Counted from the first letter of the stretch, positions 23,421 through 36,420 are shown. The stretch is 64,000 bases of DNA from Acanthosepion lycidas (GCA_963932145.1 OZ010571.1:157075318-157139317), one strand, 5' to 3'. Notes: generated from the sequence alone by a model not told the origin. A program made the numbers and translations.

Positions 23421-24289
23421 ATTTATATCCAAATGTGATTGACAATGTGCTGAAAAAAGATATTTTTGTTTTCAATGTTGCAAGGACGCGTTAGCCCTCT
23501 AAGGTCGCCAACTCTTCGTGCATACGTCGCATTTCGTATGTCACGGTGACCGCAGTATCGAAAAATGGAGAAAATTAATTCAGTGACTCTGATTTAGTTA
23601 ATTTTCCATCTGTATGTCAGTGTTATTTTCATTTTTGCGTAATTCAGATGATAATTTCTCCATCGCACCCTGTATAAACCATCCCAAATAATATAGTTTA
23701 CGCGTATCATTTTTCAGTGTATAAAATCTACGGAGGATTTGTGCAGATTCTCCTAACACCCGTTCGATTCATATTTCACTATATTTTGATTTGGGTGCAT
23801 GTTGTCTTTATGTAATGATTAAAAGAAAATGCACATTGTGTTATGAATTAAATCTTTATATAAGACAATATAATAATACAGACGGATAAAAGGTCAAAGT
23901 TGAAGTTTCAAAAGTTCTAGTGTAAATGTCCTGGTGCATACGGGAGATAGAGAAAGAGTCCGCGAGGAAGTAAATGTATGTATGTATGTACCAAAATTTC
24001 AACATCTCTAAAATAGTTTGACCAACCAATCAGAAAACTTTCACAACCAGGATGTAAGGCCACTAGACAATGAGAAGCAGTGCACCCTTTTCAAAGCGGA
24101 TTTATAAATGTGTATATAAACAGATGGAAAATCAATGAAAACTAGAATCAATAAATGTAGTGAAAGAGATAATCAGCTACCTCGAAAAAGAGTTCGTGTT
24201 TTGTGTGCGATCTGCCGAAGAAAATTTACCAAAAAGTAGTTAGCAAAAATCTACTTTAAGGACCAGAATTTATGCTAATGTTCTTCCCT
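23421..24289. other. No recognised gene; second copy of the direct repeat
   Basis: Contains repeat copy 2 at 23,898-23,990, in which the GA part is only a short degenerate GAGATAGAGAAAGAG and the end is TATG-rich. Confidence 0.5.
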
Positions 24290-24675
24290 CCCCAGATTGG
24301 CGTGACCAATCAGAAAGACCTCTCGGTGAACAAAAGCCGTTGATCTTCGCTTATAAAGGAGGAGATTTTCTGAGCTCGAGGGACGAACACGCGTTTTTGC
24401 TGGTAAGAAGTGAAGGTTGGATGTGTGACCCCATTTTGTCCTTTCTACGTTGCCTGTTACGACGGACTATCGTTTGAACTGTGATTTGGCTACAAGTGTT
24501 GCGGTTGAGAGACAGAAGAAATCTATTGCAGATGTTTGTTGCTACTATAAGTTGACAGTTTTTTTTACTTCTTTTTCATTTCTTTACAACTACAATAAAT
24601 AAATTTTGGCCATTCTGCGATAGTGTGGTCATCGCCACACCCAGAGACGAAAAACGACAATTGCATAACTAGTTG
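24290..24675 (+). repeat. LTR-like segment
   Basis: GCTTATAAAGGA near 24,350 resembles a TATA box, AATAAATAAA near 24,594 a polyadenylation signal, and TTGGTGACTTTAGACAG at about 24,672 a primer-binding site. No coding region of the element follows. Confidence 0.35.
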
Positions 24676-25442
24676 GTGACTTTAGACAGCTAACCGTCAT
24701 GATACATTGAAAACATATACTTCCCTTCATCCACATTGTTAAAGAGGCGGATACTATATTTGGATATAAACAAACATGCATACATATGGTGATTGCCACA
24801 TTTTACTTAGGTGAACTCCACCGCCACATCCTTCATATCACATTTAATGACTTCTGTCTAGCCTCAGTGACCATAGCCCCTAAGATGACTCTTGAGACAA
24901 ACATTAAATTTCATATGTATTGTAGGAGTTACCTCCTGTGACGAATGCAGATAGCCCAAACACGCATATATTAAGGTTAATCTCCGCCTGACAACAGAAG
25001 AGGTCACGTGGGAGTCTCGAGACATTTTGGGAAAGCAAGTCAAGAGGTTGACTGACCCAATTACCCGTAGCAACAGACGTCAAGACAGAAGCTAGACAGG
25101 GGACTGACGTAAGGTCATGAAGCAGCAGGAACTGGAATTCGCGCCAAAACGCAGGACACGTGGGAATTAGAAAATTACTTGGAAGTCAGTTGCTGTCTTG
25201 TCTTTGAAGGAGCAAGACTCGAAATCGAAGCGCTGATAACTTATGAACGGAAAGATGAGACTCATTTTGATAATGATGGAACTTGTCCGATTCATCCCAA
25301 GCAACTCCGGATAAGAAATATAAGGATATGTATTTCTGTTCGTTATCTCCAAATTGAAGAAGATAAATCGAGTTATTTATCACAGAAGACGCAAGGAAAT
25401 TTGTACGCTGAGAATACAGCCTGCGTTTGAAGAAATAAAAAA
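24676..25442. other. No recognised gene
   Basis: Mixed composition, no recognisable domain on either strand. Confidence 0.45.
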
Positions 25443-25720
25443 GAAAACCAGAGAGAGGAAGAAAGTATATATCTTTGTTACAAGCTGAATTGTGTAAAGA
25501 AGAAGAAAGAAAGAAAAGAGAAAACCAGAGAGAGGAATAAAGTGTATCTCCCTGTTGCAGTTGAACCGTGATCTGGCTGAACTGTATACAGAAGAAGAAA
25601 GAAAGAAAAAAGAAAACCAGAGAGAGGAAGCAAGTGTATATCTCTGTTACAGCCGGACCGTCTGTGAAATTTGATTTGTATAAAGAAAAGGAAAGAAAGG
25701 AAAGAGGAAGCGTGAGAGAG
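25443..25720 (+). repeat. Purine-rich tandem repeat, three to four units
   Basis: AAAACCAGAGAGAGGA starts near 25,444, 25,521 and 25,613, each followed by a TATATCTCTGTTACAG-like segment and an AGAAAGAAAG tract. The unit is about 77-92 bases, with a decayed fourth unit. Confidence 0.75.
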
Positions 25721-26652
25721 AAAAGAAAGGACAATGATTAAAAGAGAGAACTGAATATAAAAATAAGTAACTATATGTTTTGGAACCGTGTTAGAAAGAT
25801 ATACATGCATCCATAAACTTTATGTTCTCACATACACCTTTCCACATGTCAAAATAGAAATATGTAAATCCTATCCCATGTATTTTGGTTATGCGTTGAT
25901 TTCTGCATTCGTAGTTATTCATACTTATTTTTTTTATCCGTTCGGGTTCAGTCGAATCCACTTGGATTTAGGCATATTTTGGTATCCCAACATAAGTCTT
26001 GAGATCTGGTCGTCGGATGTTTTACTCCTGCTTATATTTTTCTTTTCTTTTAATATTTTGTGTATATGTACATATTAAAATTCTTATACCAAAATTCATT
26101 ACGCCTTATCGTTCATCCTTGAATTGTGGATCAGTATTTGTGTTGAAACCGAAGCGAACCTGGGAAAGATTACTGTTCGATTATTCTAATCGAACAGTGT
26201 TCTTTAAAATATTTTTGTTTACTAATTGTCCATTTGTCATGGTCTGGGAGAGATAGCCCGTATCTCTCCATAGATGTGATAATGTATATATCTTCTGGTC
26301 GGCGTATGATCGCATTATAAACCATTCGTCGACTAGGGCATATGACACTCTTCCTTAGTTCCCTAATTCTTCACCAGGGGTCTCTCTCTCCATGCTATAA
26401 ATACCAGGCGACCTCTTGCCTCGATCTCTTTTTCACTCAGGCCTCGTGCCGCATTCCACCTCGCGTGGAGGTGAGGTAAATCTCTTTTTATTCTTTTTTT
26501 CAACGACAAGATGTAAGCTCTTAAAAGATCAGCGTTTCCCATTTCTGGAAAACGCTATGAACATTACACACATTCACCAAAATAACATTCACCACCGCAC
26601 ACACACAATGTTATGTCTATGTGCCTTGTAACTTGTTTAATACATATTTGTT

Positions 26653-26655
<3 letters not shown>
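25721..26655. other. No recognised gene; possible promoter
   Basis: GCTATAAATACC near 26,394 with a pyrimidine-rich stretch after it looks like a TATA promoter, perhaps of another LTR. No coding sequence follows. Confidence 0.35.

Positions 26656-26713
<58 letters not shown>
26656..26713. repeat. (TA)n microsatellite
   Basis: Uninterrupted AT dinucleotides, about 28 units. Confidence 0.95.
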
Positions 26714-26716
<3 letters not shown>

Positions 26717-29580
26717 TTGTTTGTCTTCTTTCATCTTCGGTTGGACAATTTAAGTCCGCCAATTTTCATGTAGTTGGATATTTTAATATTCTACCAGGAG
26801 TTACACACGGGTTTTTAATACAACAACACGTAAATGCACACACGGTCCTAAACAATATCAAGTATATATAACAGATATACGCTGTATCCTTGATTGGGTT
26901 AATTAGATCTGCATGCCCTACAACTCTCCTGCGTACCACCGTATACAATTTGCAGTCCAGATGTTGATCTATAAACATGTCATTTGACGAGTACTACTGG
27001 TAATGTATAACTCAGTACAATCTGCTGCATAGTCGGGTTATTGGCGACTAAACCGGTTCCCCAATTAGGCTTGACTAGTGAGGAGGGTGGCTAGTCTTCC
27101 AGTAGGATGAAAAAATACATAAGTTTCGACGCTTCATCAACAAAATTTTCAAGAATATCAATCGTGTTTTTTGTTTACATTGATATTTTGACTTTTTTTT
27201 TGTTTATGAATCCCTGCTCCCGCAAAAAAAAAAAAAAAAAAAAATTAATTACTGTTTTTGAAATCTTGCTAGCAAACGCTTAGAAATCCTACTTTCAAAT
27301 TTTGGATTGAGGCTGCTGCTGTTGCAGAGAAGATATTAAGACACTGGAGCAAAAGGCTGTCATTAAGTAGAAAGGCTTAAACGTCGCAGCTGAGAAAAGA
27401 AATAAACCACGTGGTGAAGTGGAATGATAAATGACTATTTCCATTGTCACTGTTGACGAAGAAGAATCTTTTAAATTCTGAGAACGATTTCACAAACCAG
27501 TGAGAGTTAATTTCAAACTTGACGTTGCATGTTCCAAAAATCTGAATATTCGTTAGAAGGACTACTGAAAAGCAGCTTGGCCAAGGTAGGTCAATCTTTT
27601 CTCACTCCACTTCCAGCTTCGACTTTCAACCAACAACATGTGAGACAGCGATATTTTGAATTGTGAACTTTTCTAAGTAAGCAATTTATTTTGTTGAAAT
27701 TGATTTACATGAACTATTTCTCTAAAAGAAACTTGTGAAAATCCATTTGTTCTTAGGGAAAACATTTGCTTTAAACGAACTGTAGTTTTCTAAGTTAAAA
27801 CTGATTTGTATTTGAAAAATTGTTAACCAGCCTTGATAAATTAAGATGCTAAAGGAATTTATGTGCAAGGCATATATTGTAATTTGTACTATTTTTATAT
27901 TGCGAAAAATGTTTGTTATTGTAAAAAATGCTTGTTTTTCTGCAAATGTCACACCCACAGTAAAAGAGTTTTGTGTTGTTTCGTTTGTGCCATTCAAAAT
28001 CCTCGGGATTTGAAATTCTCGCGTTTTTCTCATTAAAAAACAAAACAAGCTTTCAATTATGTTCATTAGCCTATCCACAAACAATGTACACAAACTGTTC
28101 CCTAGTCTCCGATAGCAGCAATTATTCAATAGATGCTGCTGTAGGAATCCTTCTACTCGGTTTTTCGTTGAATGTTAAAATCTGGAGTGTCGGGATTCAA
28201 TACATTAACAAAATATCGTTACAGGGTCGCTCGTAATTTGGCCGACTAATAATCAAACGCTTTTCATTGAAGGAATAAAATTCAGTAGAAAAGCCGACGT
28301 AGTTTCAACAAATAAACATTAATTTATAACGATAGGAATACAAACAGTTGATAATAGATTGGAAAGTAATGTCTTTTGTTTGGGTTGATATAGTTCTGAA
28401 ATAAAATATAAACTGTTTTTGTGTACGTGTGTGAGAAACAATAAAATGTGATATGTGTGTTTGTATGAAAAAGACAACATGTGTGTGCGTGATTCATAGT
28501 AAAAACGGATACGAGAGATACGAATTGTTTCTTACTGTTGGTGGTGTTGCCGTGGTCTGAGGTTTGTCAACGCTGTCGTTTTTAACATGAGGTCATGAAG
28601 GTCATCAGCAAGAGGTGTGTGTAGTTTGGTGGCAGCCGCGTGTATATTGTTTTAGGAACGGATTTCATATGTATATTTATACACTTTTTCCGAACAATAT
28701 CGGCTCGAGAATTAAATTATTTATTTATTCCTAATTGGCCCTAAGAAGTCACGTGGTATGTCTTCTACTACATCCGTACGATAGTTGGTCGGTATCTACC
28801 TAAAAATAATGATGACTAATACAACAAACATTCTGATTTGTAATCTATGATTTTATTGGTGTGTTTTAAGATGTAAGTGCTTTCTTGAGTGTGATTGGTT
28901 TATAAATATTGTAGTTGATATTTTAGTGGACACGACACTGCATTACTATAGGTTTTAGATGGAAAACAAATACATATGGAGTTTTTCTCGAAAGAATCAA
29001 CTCAAACACAAACATGATATTCGTCTTTCAACTGTTAACTTTTACGGCTATTTCAGCAGTGTTTCTTTTTTCGCCTCCCTCCCCTCCTTAGAAAATAGCC
29101 AAGACTTTCGCTGCTGGCCGATCATCAGCCATTATGTTGTGCATTTTGTATTTTGTTGCGGTACTGTTCTTGTTTAAATAAAAGCAGTGGCAAACAATAT
29201 TTACACATATAAACGACGGGTCGTTATTGTTAACAGGGGTGAAAAGAAATTCAATAAATTTCAACGAGGCGATATTGTCATGTATTTTTATATAACTGAT
29301 TAAAAAAAGGAAAGAAAATACACTAGTATTCATGTCAATATAGCTGAAAAGAAAGAAGACATTAAAATTTAGGCATTTTCTGTGTGTTACGTGTCTTTGC
29401 GTGTGTGGCTATGAAAAAGCTAATTACCCGGAGAAATATATCCACATGCTGAGGACAGGTCCCATGATGGTGTTACTTCTATTGAATGCTAGAAGGCAAA
29501 AAGAGGAAAAAGAAAGAAGACAGGAAGTGTCTCATTTTTATGGTTGTTTAACAGAGACACCTAACAGTGTCTTGGCGAAG
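26714..29580. other. No recognised gene
   Basis: AT-rich, with a PBS-like TTGGCGACTAAACCGG near 27,041 and an A-run at 27,225-27,244. Segments at 28,370-28,800 look like diverged LTR sequence. No frame has a recognisable domain. Confidence 0.4.
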
Positions 29581-30940
29581 CCAGGTGGGGTAATCCACAA
29601 ATTTAAAGCTCGCCAAAGTTACTTACGAGCACTTGCTGACACACAAGCGTCTGACATTGACATCAAATCTTAATCTTATTGAAAAATTGTTTTCTTTAAT
29701 TGGTAGTAACCATTTTGCATTGTGCGATGTTTCTACGCCTCATCTCAGAGCATTTGGTTCGTGTAAGTTGCCTAGATTTATTTTCGATAGTATTAATTTA
29801 ATATTACATCCTGGCATTTAAACATCTCAAATGTCAAAGTCTCATTTATGGATAAAATTGTTCAAGATTTTTGTTTAGGATGTACATCTTATAAACAGGA
29901 GAAAATATACCAGCATGCAAAATCATACAAATATGCATTGATCACACTACACGTTGGATCGAAACACGGTTGATATTTGAGATCATTGCTCAAAACGTGG
30001 TTGAAGTTTTTTGTGCTACGTGGATCACACATTTTGTTGTACAATTGTATGTAATAACAGACATGAGCACACAATTCAAAATCGAGCTGTTGCCAAAACT
30101 AATTGTTTTTATAGGTTATGCACCACTGCCTACCACCCCGAAGTTAATGGTCTGGTTGAAAGGATTTACTGGACCAATAAAACGGCTGTCATAGCCTGAA
30201 AAGAATACTAATTTTCAGCCTTACCAATAGCTCTGTTTGGAATTCGTTTTATACTGTTTATTCCGCAAATATTACTGTCACAGTTACCTAGAGACACGAC
30301 AAATAGAAAATCTATGACTTTGTTAAACCCTGTCGGAAATACAATTCTTTAACTCAAACGGAAGTATTCACATCGACATCCACTGCTCATATGACAAAAA
30401 ACAGACCTTAATTTCGTTTGGATTCGCGTACTCAGAATACCGTTAAAAATACCAGGGCATAAAACATCTTTTCTCACCAACCGGAAAAAGCCTACGCGGT
30501 TATCGTAGTACCTTTACGTTACTGTTTCAGTGCGTCCTGAAAGGAACATATGTCGGCGACTTCAAACAAATCATCTACAGCATGAACATGTCCAGCCAAT
30601 CGGCGGATTCAAACGAATAATCACCAACAGCAACAACAAAGACGGTCAGTGAAGCTTCGCTAACGATGATTATTTTTCTGTGAACCAACTATTTAAAAAT
30701 CTTTTTTAAACTATAGCTTTGATCTGTGAACAAACTACTCAAAGACTTTAACTCACCTAAAGACTATTTTTATCCCGTTTCAATTCTTTTGAATTCCTGT
30801 ATATATGTTTGTAAAACAAATACAGACACAGAAATATTCTTCCACCAGAATTGAACAGCGTCTATAGGTAGGAGAAAGTCTTGGAGGAAATCAAATTATT
30901 ATTTTTATTACTAAACTTCGATCTTAAGGAGGGAAACTAT

Positions 30941-32166
30941 TGTAACAGTTTAATCATAAGATAATATCACTTCTATAAAAACAATGAAGTTAAATAAAAA
31001 TTTCTTTCTTTTTTGCCCTAAAATTTAAAAAAAAACAAAAAAAACAACAAAAAATTGGCCGACAAACATGATGAAAATGACCACCCCACAAAGTGCGATT
31101 CTCCTTCAGAGTAACCTTAAAAATGCGGGTTGCCTTATAGTTAAAATAGTCTTTGGTGCTCAGCATTAATTAAAAATTCGTTTCTCTCTCCCTCCTCTGT
31201 CTGTCTGTCTGTCTCTGTCTCTGTCTCTGTCTCTGTCTCTCTCTCTCACACACACACACAAACAAAAACTAAAAGAAAAAAAATTCCCTTCAGGCAAAAT
31301 AAAATACAATTGGAAAGGCTTTTACTCAGCTGACGCTAATTGCCACACCTCAGGTAACTTACGCTCTTTCACCGCTAAACGTGTAGTGAACAAAACAAGA
31401 TCTAGATTTATAATTCAAATGCTAAGCACTGACTCATTGATTTCGTTAGAAATTAAAAAGACTCGAATTTACAAACTTTGGTTAACACACACGCAAAAGC
31501 GAATTAAAAAAAAAAAAAAAAATGAACTCGTGAAATTTCACACCTTGATACGAATTGTTTTTCAGCCAATAGAAAACTAGGAAACATTTAAAAACAAAAT
31601 TCAAATAATCTTCAATTCTCAGAAACAATTCTTTTACGGACCTTTTCGCGAGCCGACGCGAAGTTTGTTCGTCGTCCAATGGAAACGCTCGAATCATATA
31701 CGGGAGTGAATTCCCAAATGACCTTTTCAAGCCCCACAAACAAAATAAAAGACGGGCAAGTTCGCCTGTAACCAGAGAGAAGGAGAGGGGCGTATTAACA
31801 CGTTCCTTGACAAACGTCAAGCGATCGTTATTATTATCTCTACCTTTCTCCCTCACCTCTTTTATACTTGATAAACGAACGGAACATTTTAAGACTGAGT
31901 GATTACTGCAAAGACATTCCTACCCTTCGATAACGCTCATACATACATACATACATACATTCACACGTACGTTCCTACCTACGTACACATAAACTCATTC
32001 TTGCAAGGACTACTACGAACATTTTGACGACCTTGTATCAACCAAAATACATTAATTTTATTTGTAAAGACCTTAATTGATTTATATGTATATAAATTTG
32101 TTGTTTCACATTATAGTTTGATTTTCTTGTTTTATACCCCTCTTATGGTGGGCTATCTAACTAACA
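30941..32166 (+). repeat. 3' LTR of Gypsy C
   Basis: Begins TGTAACAGTTTAATC right after the polypurine tract. ATAAAAGACGGG near 31,747 may be its TATA box. The end is uncertain; CTAACTAACA at 32,166 is one candidate. Confidence 0.5.
31198..31258. repeat. (CTGT)n/(CTCTGT)n/(CA)n microsatellite
   Basis: CTGTCTGTCTGT, then GTCTCT units, then a CA run. Confidence 0.9.
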
Positions 32167-32639
32167 AGGCCAAATCAAACTAATCTGTTTCAACACTCAT
32201 ACACTTCACTATAACTGATAATCTACTATAACTGTACTTATGATGAAACTTAAACACTCCAATCAAAACAAGAACAGTGAACTCGTATCTACCTAATTTA
32301 GTAAATTCGACGCTAAAATATACCGAAGAAATCACCCTTTTTCTTATTTTATTAAATATCAAATTATTAATTTATTGAATGTCGAATTTACCTATTTAAA
32401 AAACATAAGCAATTACCTATATTCTTTTCCTTGAAATGGACATTTCCGAAATTTGACCGCCGTGGATTTAACGTCAATGGTTGCTGTTCCTGTGTTTATG
32501 GGGACAGTTGTTGTTTGCTGATTTACACTTTTTGAAGCTTAAACGAAGTTCTTCAACGTAATTTCGGCACAACCGGTTGTGAAATTTTAGGCTTCCATTT
32601 TAAGAAGTAAAATAAATGAGACATACTCGTTGAAGCTGC

Positions 32640-33090
32640 TATTTCCATTTATGAAAAGACAAAAGCTGAACTCTTTGCTAAGTTAAACCACGAACCAAAT
32701 ATCACAAGCAAGTCTTCTCGCTACTTGAGAGAGTTAATTGCGATAGTCAAGAGGATTTGGTCAGACACTTCGAACACAAAACCCCTGCTACTCACTATAA
32801 CACCAGTTATAGCTACGGCCTAGGTGTTTACTTTAACTGAACTGCAATCCTAAACTGACGAATTGGTACCATTCCTGAGGTGCAATATGCCTCAGGTTGT
32901 CATAACCTCCCCCTTAAAGTTAGAGAAGAAAAACACAATACAACACATTCACAAACTGAGGTATATACAGGTGTTCGTCCATTCTACGGAAACAAAAGGC
33001 CTCCACATATGCCATGGATACATTTTGGAAAAAATCCCAAGAGTGTAAATCATAGTGTCATTGCTCGGATAAAACTCAACTAAACTCAAG
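32640..33090 (+). pseudogene. Possible Gypsy gag fragment
   Basis: One frame reads KAELFAKLNHEPNITSKSSR, a later one WIHFGKNPKSVNHSV, which resembles the gag C-terminal end of some Ty3/Gypsy elements. Tentative fossil. Confidence 0.3.
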
Positions 33091-35135
33091 ATCAGCATCA
33101 CCAATTAATTACCGGAAAACTAATTAGCAGTTTTTTGAGGCAACTCAGGTCATCATCACAAGCTTATCATTTCATATTGATAAAGGTAAAACAATAATAA
33201 TTTTATCAATAAGATACGCAGATAGACTGTGTCTACATTGACGCTTGTCCATTTACTTTCTCTGAACGGAAAAGATATCCAGTGATTTGGAAAATCTTCC
33301 ATCGATAATGATATTGAGATTTTATACAAATCGATTGTAGTTGTTGATGACAATGTGCCAATCCTCTACATTATTTTTTATTCTTGTTAAACTGCAAAAT
33401 CATTTAGGCTGACAGACCAAAATACCATGTACTTGTAGAATCAGACTCCTACATTTTTTAAAATCTTAAATTTTGTGCAAATTAAACACATAGAGGCTCC
33501 CAACCAAATATAACAACTGATGTATTTTGATTGGTTGTAAAATGTTAATTAGGTGTCGTCAACTACGTCCGAAGGTACCGACCCAAATTTTGACCTCTAG
33601 TTGACGCCATAAAATGTAAACGTGTTCACGAGCCTCCCCACGTGACCAAGAGAACTAATAAAAACGAAACGTCGACGCGACTTGGTCAGTGGGCACTTAA
33701 AATATGAACCAATTCACTTGACTTCATTGGAAATCAACACAGCAAAGGAGCCGAACTTTATCTTCAATACAACAACAAACCTTGTCATCCATTTTCAGGC
33801 TTAACACTCACTCCCACAAGATATTCTATTCCACAAGAAGAATCTCTGGTTAATGAGCGATAACTCTATAACAATCTGTGAGTCAAGAACAATACTTTTT
33901 TCTATTTAATACAAAAACAAAAACAACTGTTTAATTTTCCTATGAAAACAAATATAGCTAACTACACCTTCTCATTTTCACACATACAGTACAGTAACTC
34001 AAATTCTTTCAGTAACATACACCAAAGAACTCTATTGTGTTTATCAACTTTTGCACTATATATCATGTATTTGTTGTGTTTATAAAAACAAATTATTGTT
34101 GAACAAATTCATAATTTCTTCTACTTGATTATTTCTCTTGTTGTTGTCTTTGTTACATTTGATATTGTAAAAATTGTAGAGGGTCAGTTTTTATTTCTAT
34201 TTATTACCAATACAAATTGGCTGACCCACTATAAATTACTTACGGTGTAAACACATTGAGAGACGTGAGAGATTTATAAATCCTATTTCGAGACCCCACA
34301 GTGACTTGCTTGTAGAGGACCGTGTGGCTTTACGTGTTGTTGGATTAGGAACGCGTGCTGTTCATTCCTGCTAGAAGAAGGTTCAACTACAAGAACATGG
34401 CGGACTCATGTTGAATCCAACCGAAGATGTAAAGAAAACAAGCAAGACCGATTTATATATATCAATAAATATATGCATTAAACAACACATTTACAAGTGA
34501 CAAAGACATTAAGATTTGTGTTTGTGTGTGAACGTAAAGAGATTGTATATTGGTGAAAGTTCGTACGTACGTGTATGTGTGTTTTATGGCGTTTTCCCAC
34601 AAGAATGTGTCCGCTGAAATGCAAAGTGTAAAAAAGAACGAGGCAAGAAGTCGCCCAGTATTTACAGTTTAGGAAGAGCGTCCTCTAGTGAACAATTAGG
34701 GAATTAAGGAGGAGCTAACTCCTAAATGCTCCCAGAAATTGTATGACTCCTATTCTGTAACCTATCGGGACTACGTATATCAAGAACCAATGCGCCTAGC
34801 TTATCGCTGACAAAAGTCAGGCATGACACTGATAAAGAAGACAGTGGGTCCACCTTTGCCAAAATTAGTCAGTTAGACTGAAAAGGAATAGTTCCGTATT
34901 TCTTTAATTTTTCGATGCATTTTAGGTCAGGGATTACAGTAGAAAACTATTGTCGATGACCTATGACATCGATGACAGCTAACGTGCGTAAATAAATATC
35001 ATTTTCATTATGGTTTAAGCAAAAACTTAGTAATACTTTTACAAAATCCAGTTAATCAATTCCTAAATTTACGAACGGTAAATGATCCGGGCGTTACTTC
35101 TGCTTGCACTGCCCCTGATTCCCCTTCCATCCGCC
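33091..35135. other. No recognised gene; LTR-like stretches
   Basis: The segments at about 33,480-34,440 (CCAATCAAAATA-type and GTGACC-type motifs with AATAAAAAC) and 34,470-34,700 look like diverged LTR sequence. No domain is visible. Confidence 0.35.
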
Positions 35136-35448
35136 GTCCTGAGTAAGACGATAAACTACATCCGTGTCCTGGGTAAGACGATAAACTACATCCAACAGCA
35201 AGGCCTCTGATCAGGAGGTTTTGAGGAGCGTGGAACCAACACTTATTGCTGGTGTTCCCAGGTCCACCCTGACCCGAGGTGATAGTACCTGTTAGGATCC
35301 CAGTTATGGACAAATAGTTAACTTTAGTGGTGCTGTAAGTATTGTTGGCTAGGGTCACCGTGAATATAATCAAGAAGGAAAGCTGTGTTCTTGTAAAACA
35401 ACACCCCACATGAAACATGTACAACATACACGAGAGAAAAATAATCAA
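35056..35448 (-). CDS. Unrecognised 130-codon open frame
   Basis: A continuous frame with a hydrophobic start (MIIFLSCMLYMFHVGCC) that could pass for a signal peptide or membrane segment, then a Gly/Ser-rich middle and CSLSSYPGH/CSLSSYSGR from the 28-base duplication. It lies among LTR fragments, has no visible splice sites or family match, and may be chance. Confidence 0.15.
   Translation of the reverse strand: MIIFLSCMLYMFHVGCCFTRTQLSFLIIFTVTLANNTYSTTKVNYLSITGILTGTITSGQGGPGNTSNKCWFHAPQNLLIRGLAVGCSLSSYPGHGCSLSSYSGRRMEGESGAVQAEVTPGSFTVRKFRN
35136..35193. repeat. 28-base unit repeated twice
   Basis: GTCCTGAGTAAGACGATAAA with its continuation ACTACATCC occurs at 35,136 and again at 35,166 with one change. 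Confidence 0.9.
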
Positions 35449-35459
35449 GCTCAGTGAAC

Positions 35460-36004
35460 ATTAATAAAATATTGTATTAACAATGGTATACAAATTTCAA
35501 CAATAAGTATAAAGAAAGTTGCTTCCCTTTTTCCGTAATAAAAAGGGTAAGTTTAGCTAATTAATGTTGAGTACAATATTGAATGTAATTTAACTACAAA
35601 GTTCAGTTGAAACCTTAGCTAAATAAAGAATAATTCCACAGTGTTTTATCAGTGTAGAAAGATGTAATGTTCATGAGTGATATCAATAAGAATTAGTATG
35701 ATTACTCGAATGAGTAATAATTAAGAATTAAAATGTCAATATAGCGCCGTGCCTTATTTTCCAAGAATTGAACTGCTACTGGCTGTTGGCCAACAGCGAG
35801 AGGATTTATATAACAATGCATAGGCCCCGGAGAGCTTGACGCTAAAAATATAGAAAAGATACTAAAATACGCGATTGGTCAGGAAATGGACCAATCCGTG
35901 ATTTTAGAGAAAAATTTGAATTACTTGTGATGGTTAAATTGTCATATAATAAGTATCATATATTTATGAACCAATGACATTAAAGAAAGCGGGGGTGTGG
36001 CACA
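35460..36004 (-). repeat. LTR-like segment related to Gypsy B LTR
   Basis: On the minus strand it begins TGTGCCACACCCCCG at 36,004 and has GACAATTTAACCATCAC, matching the layout of the Gypsy B LTR start. It also has the GGGAAGCAAC segment. The other end is not clear. Confidence 0.5.
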
Positions 36005-36084
36005 TGTAAGTGATTCCCACATAACTTCCAAACAGGGTGTCAAAATACTATGAAAGTGTAAAAAAAGTTTTTAATACAAGAAAT

Positions 36085-36420
36085 ACTTTGTAAAAAAATT
36101 ATTACTAGCAATACATTTTTGAAAAAAAAAAAAAAGATATTACCAACTATACATTTTTAAAGAAAAAATATTACCAGAAATGCATTTTTGAAAAAAAAGG
36201 GTATTACCAGCAATAAAAATTGTTGGCATGAAATGATCCATTGGGGTTGATATGCCGTAAAACAAACCAAACCAAACCTTCCACCTGTTATGCTTCAGGG
36301 TCTCGGATACAAACAGTATCTACCAGCAATACATTTTTGAACAAAAATATTACCAGCAATAAAAAGCTTATCGGCATTAAATAATCCATTGGGGTTGGTA
36401 TGCCCTAAAACAAACTGCAT
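36085..36420. repeat. Tandem ATTACCAGCAATACATTTTT repeats and a longer duplication
   Basis: Units of about 35 bases recur at roughly 36,100-36,215. A segment with TACCAGCAATAAAAA and ATCCATTGGGGTTG at 36,207-36,285 recurs at 36,350-36,418. Confidence 0.75.

Larger units (their letters stand above)
29590..32166 (+). mobile_element. Ty3/Gypsy fossil C (integrase region, PPT, 3' LTR)
   Basis: An integrase-like region at about 29,590-30,200 shows TAYHPEVNGLVERIYW and a preceding VITDMSTQF stretch, both typical of the Ty3/Gypsy core. A purine tract AAGGAGGGAAACTAT at about 30,926-30,940 precedes an LTR start. It is broken, with several disruptions, and lacks gag, protease and RT here. Confidence 0.75.

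Noticed and set aside
22950-23475. Long open frames on both strands
   Set aside because: They are translations of GA and TA microsatellites (ERERER, YIYIYI) and carry no coding signal.
25443-25720. Possible CRISPR-like array
   Set aside because: The units are irregular and purine-rich, and the genome is eukaryotic; it is a minisatellite.
25186-25810. Overlapping minus-strand frames rich in Phe, Leu and Ser
   Set aside because: They are the antisense of the purine-rich tandem repeat and look like membrane proteins only because of composition.
27722-28129. 135-codon minus-strand frame
   Set aside because: AT-rich chance frame; no domain, and a second frame overlaps it equally well.
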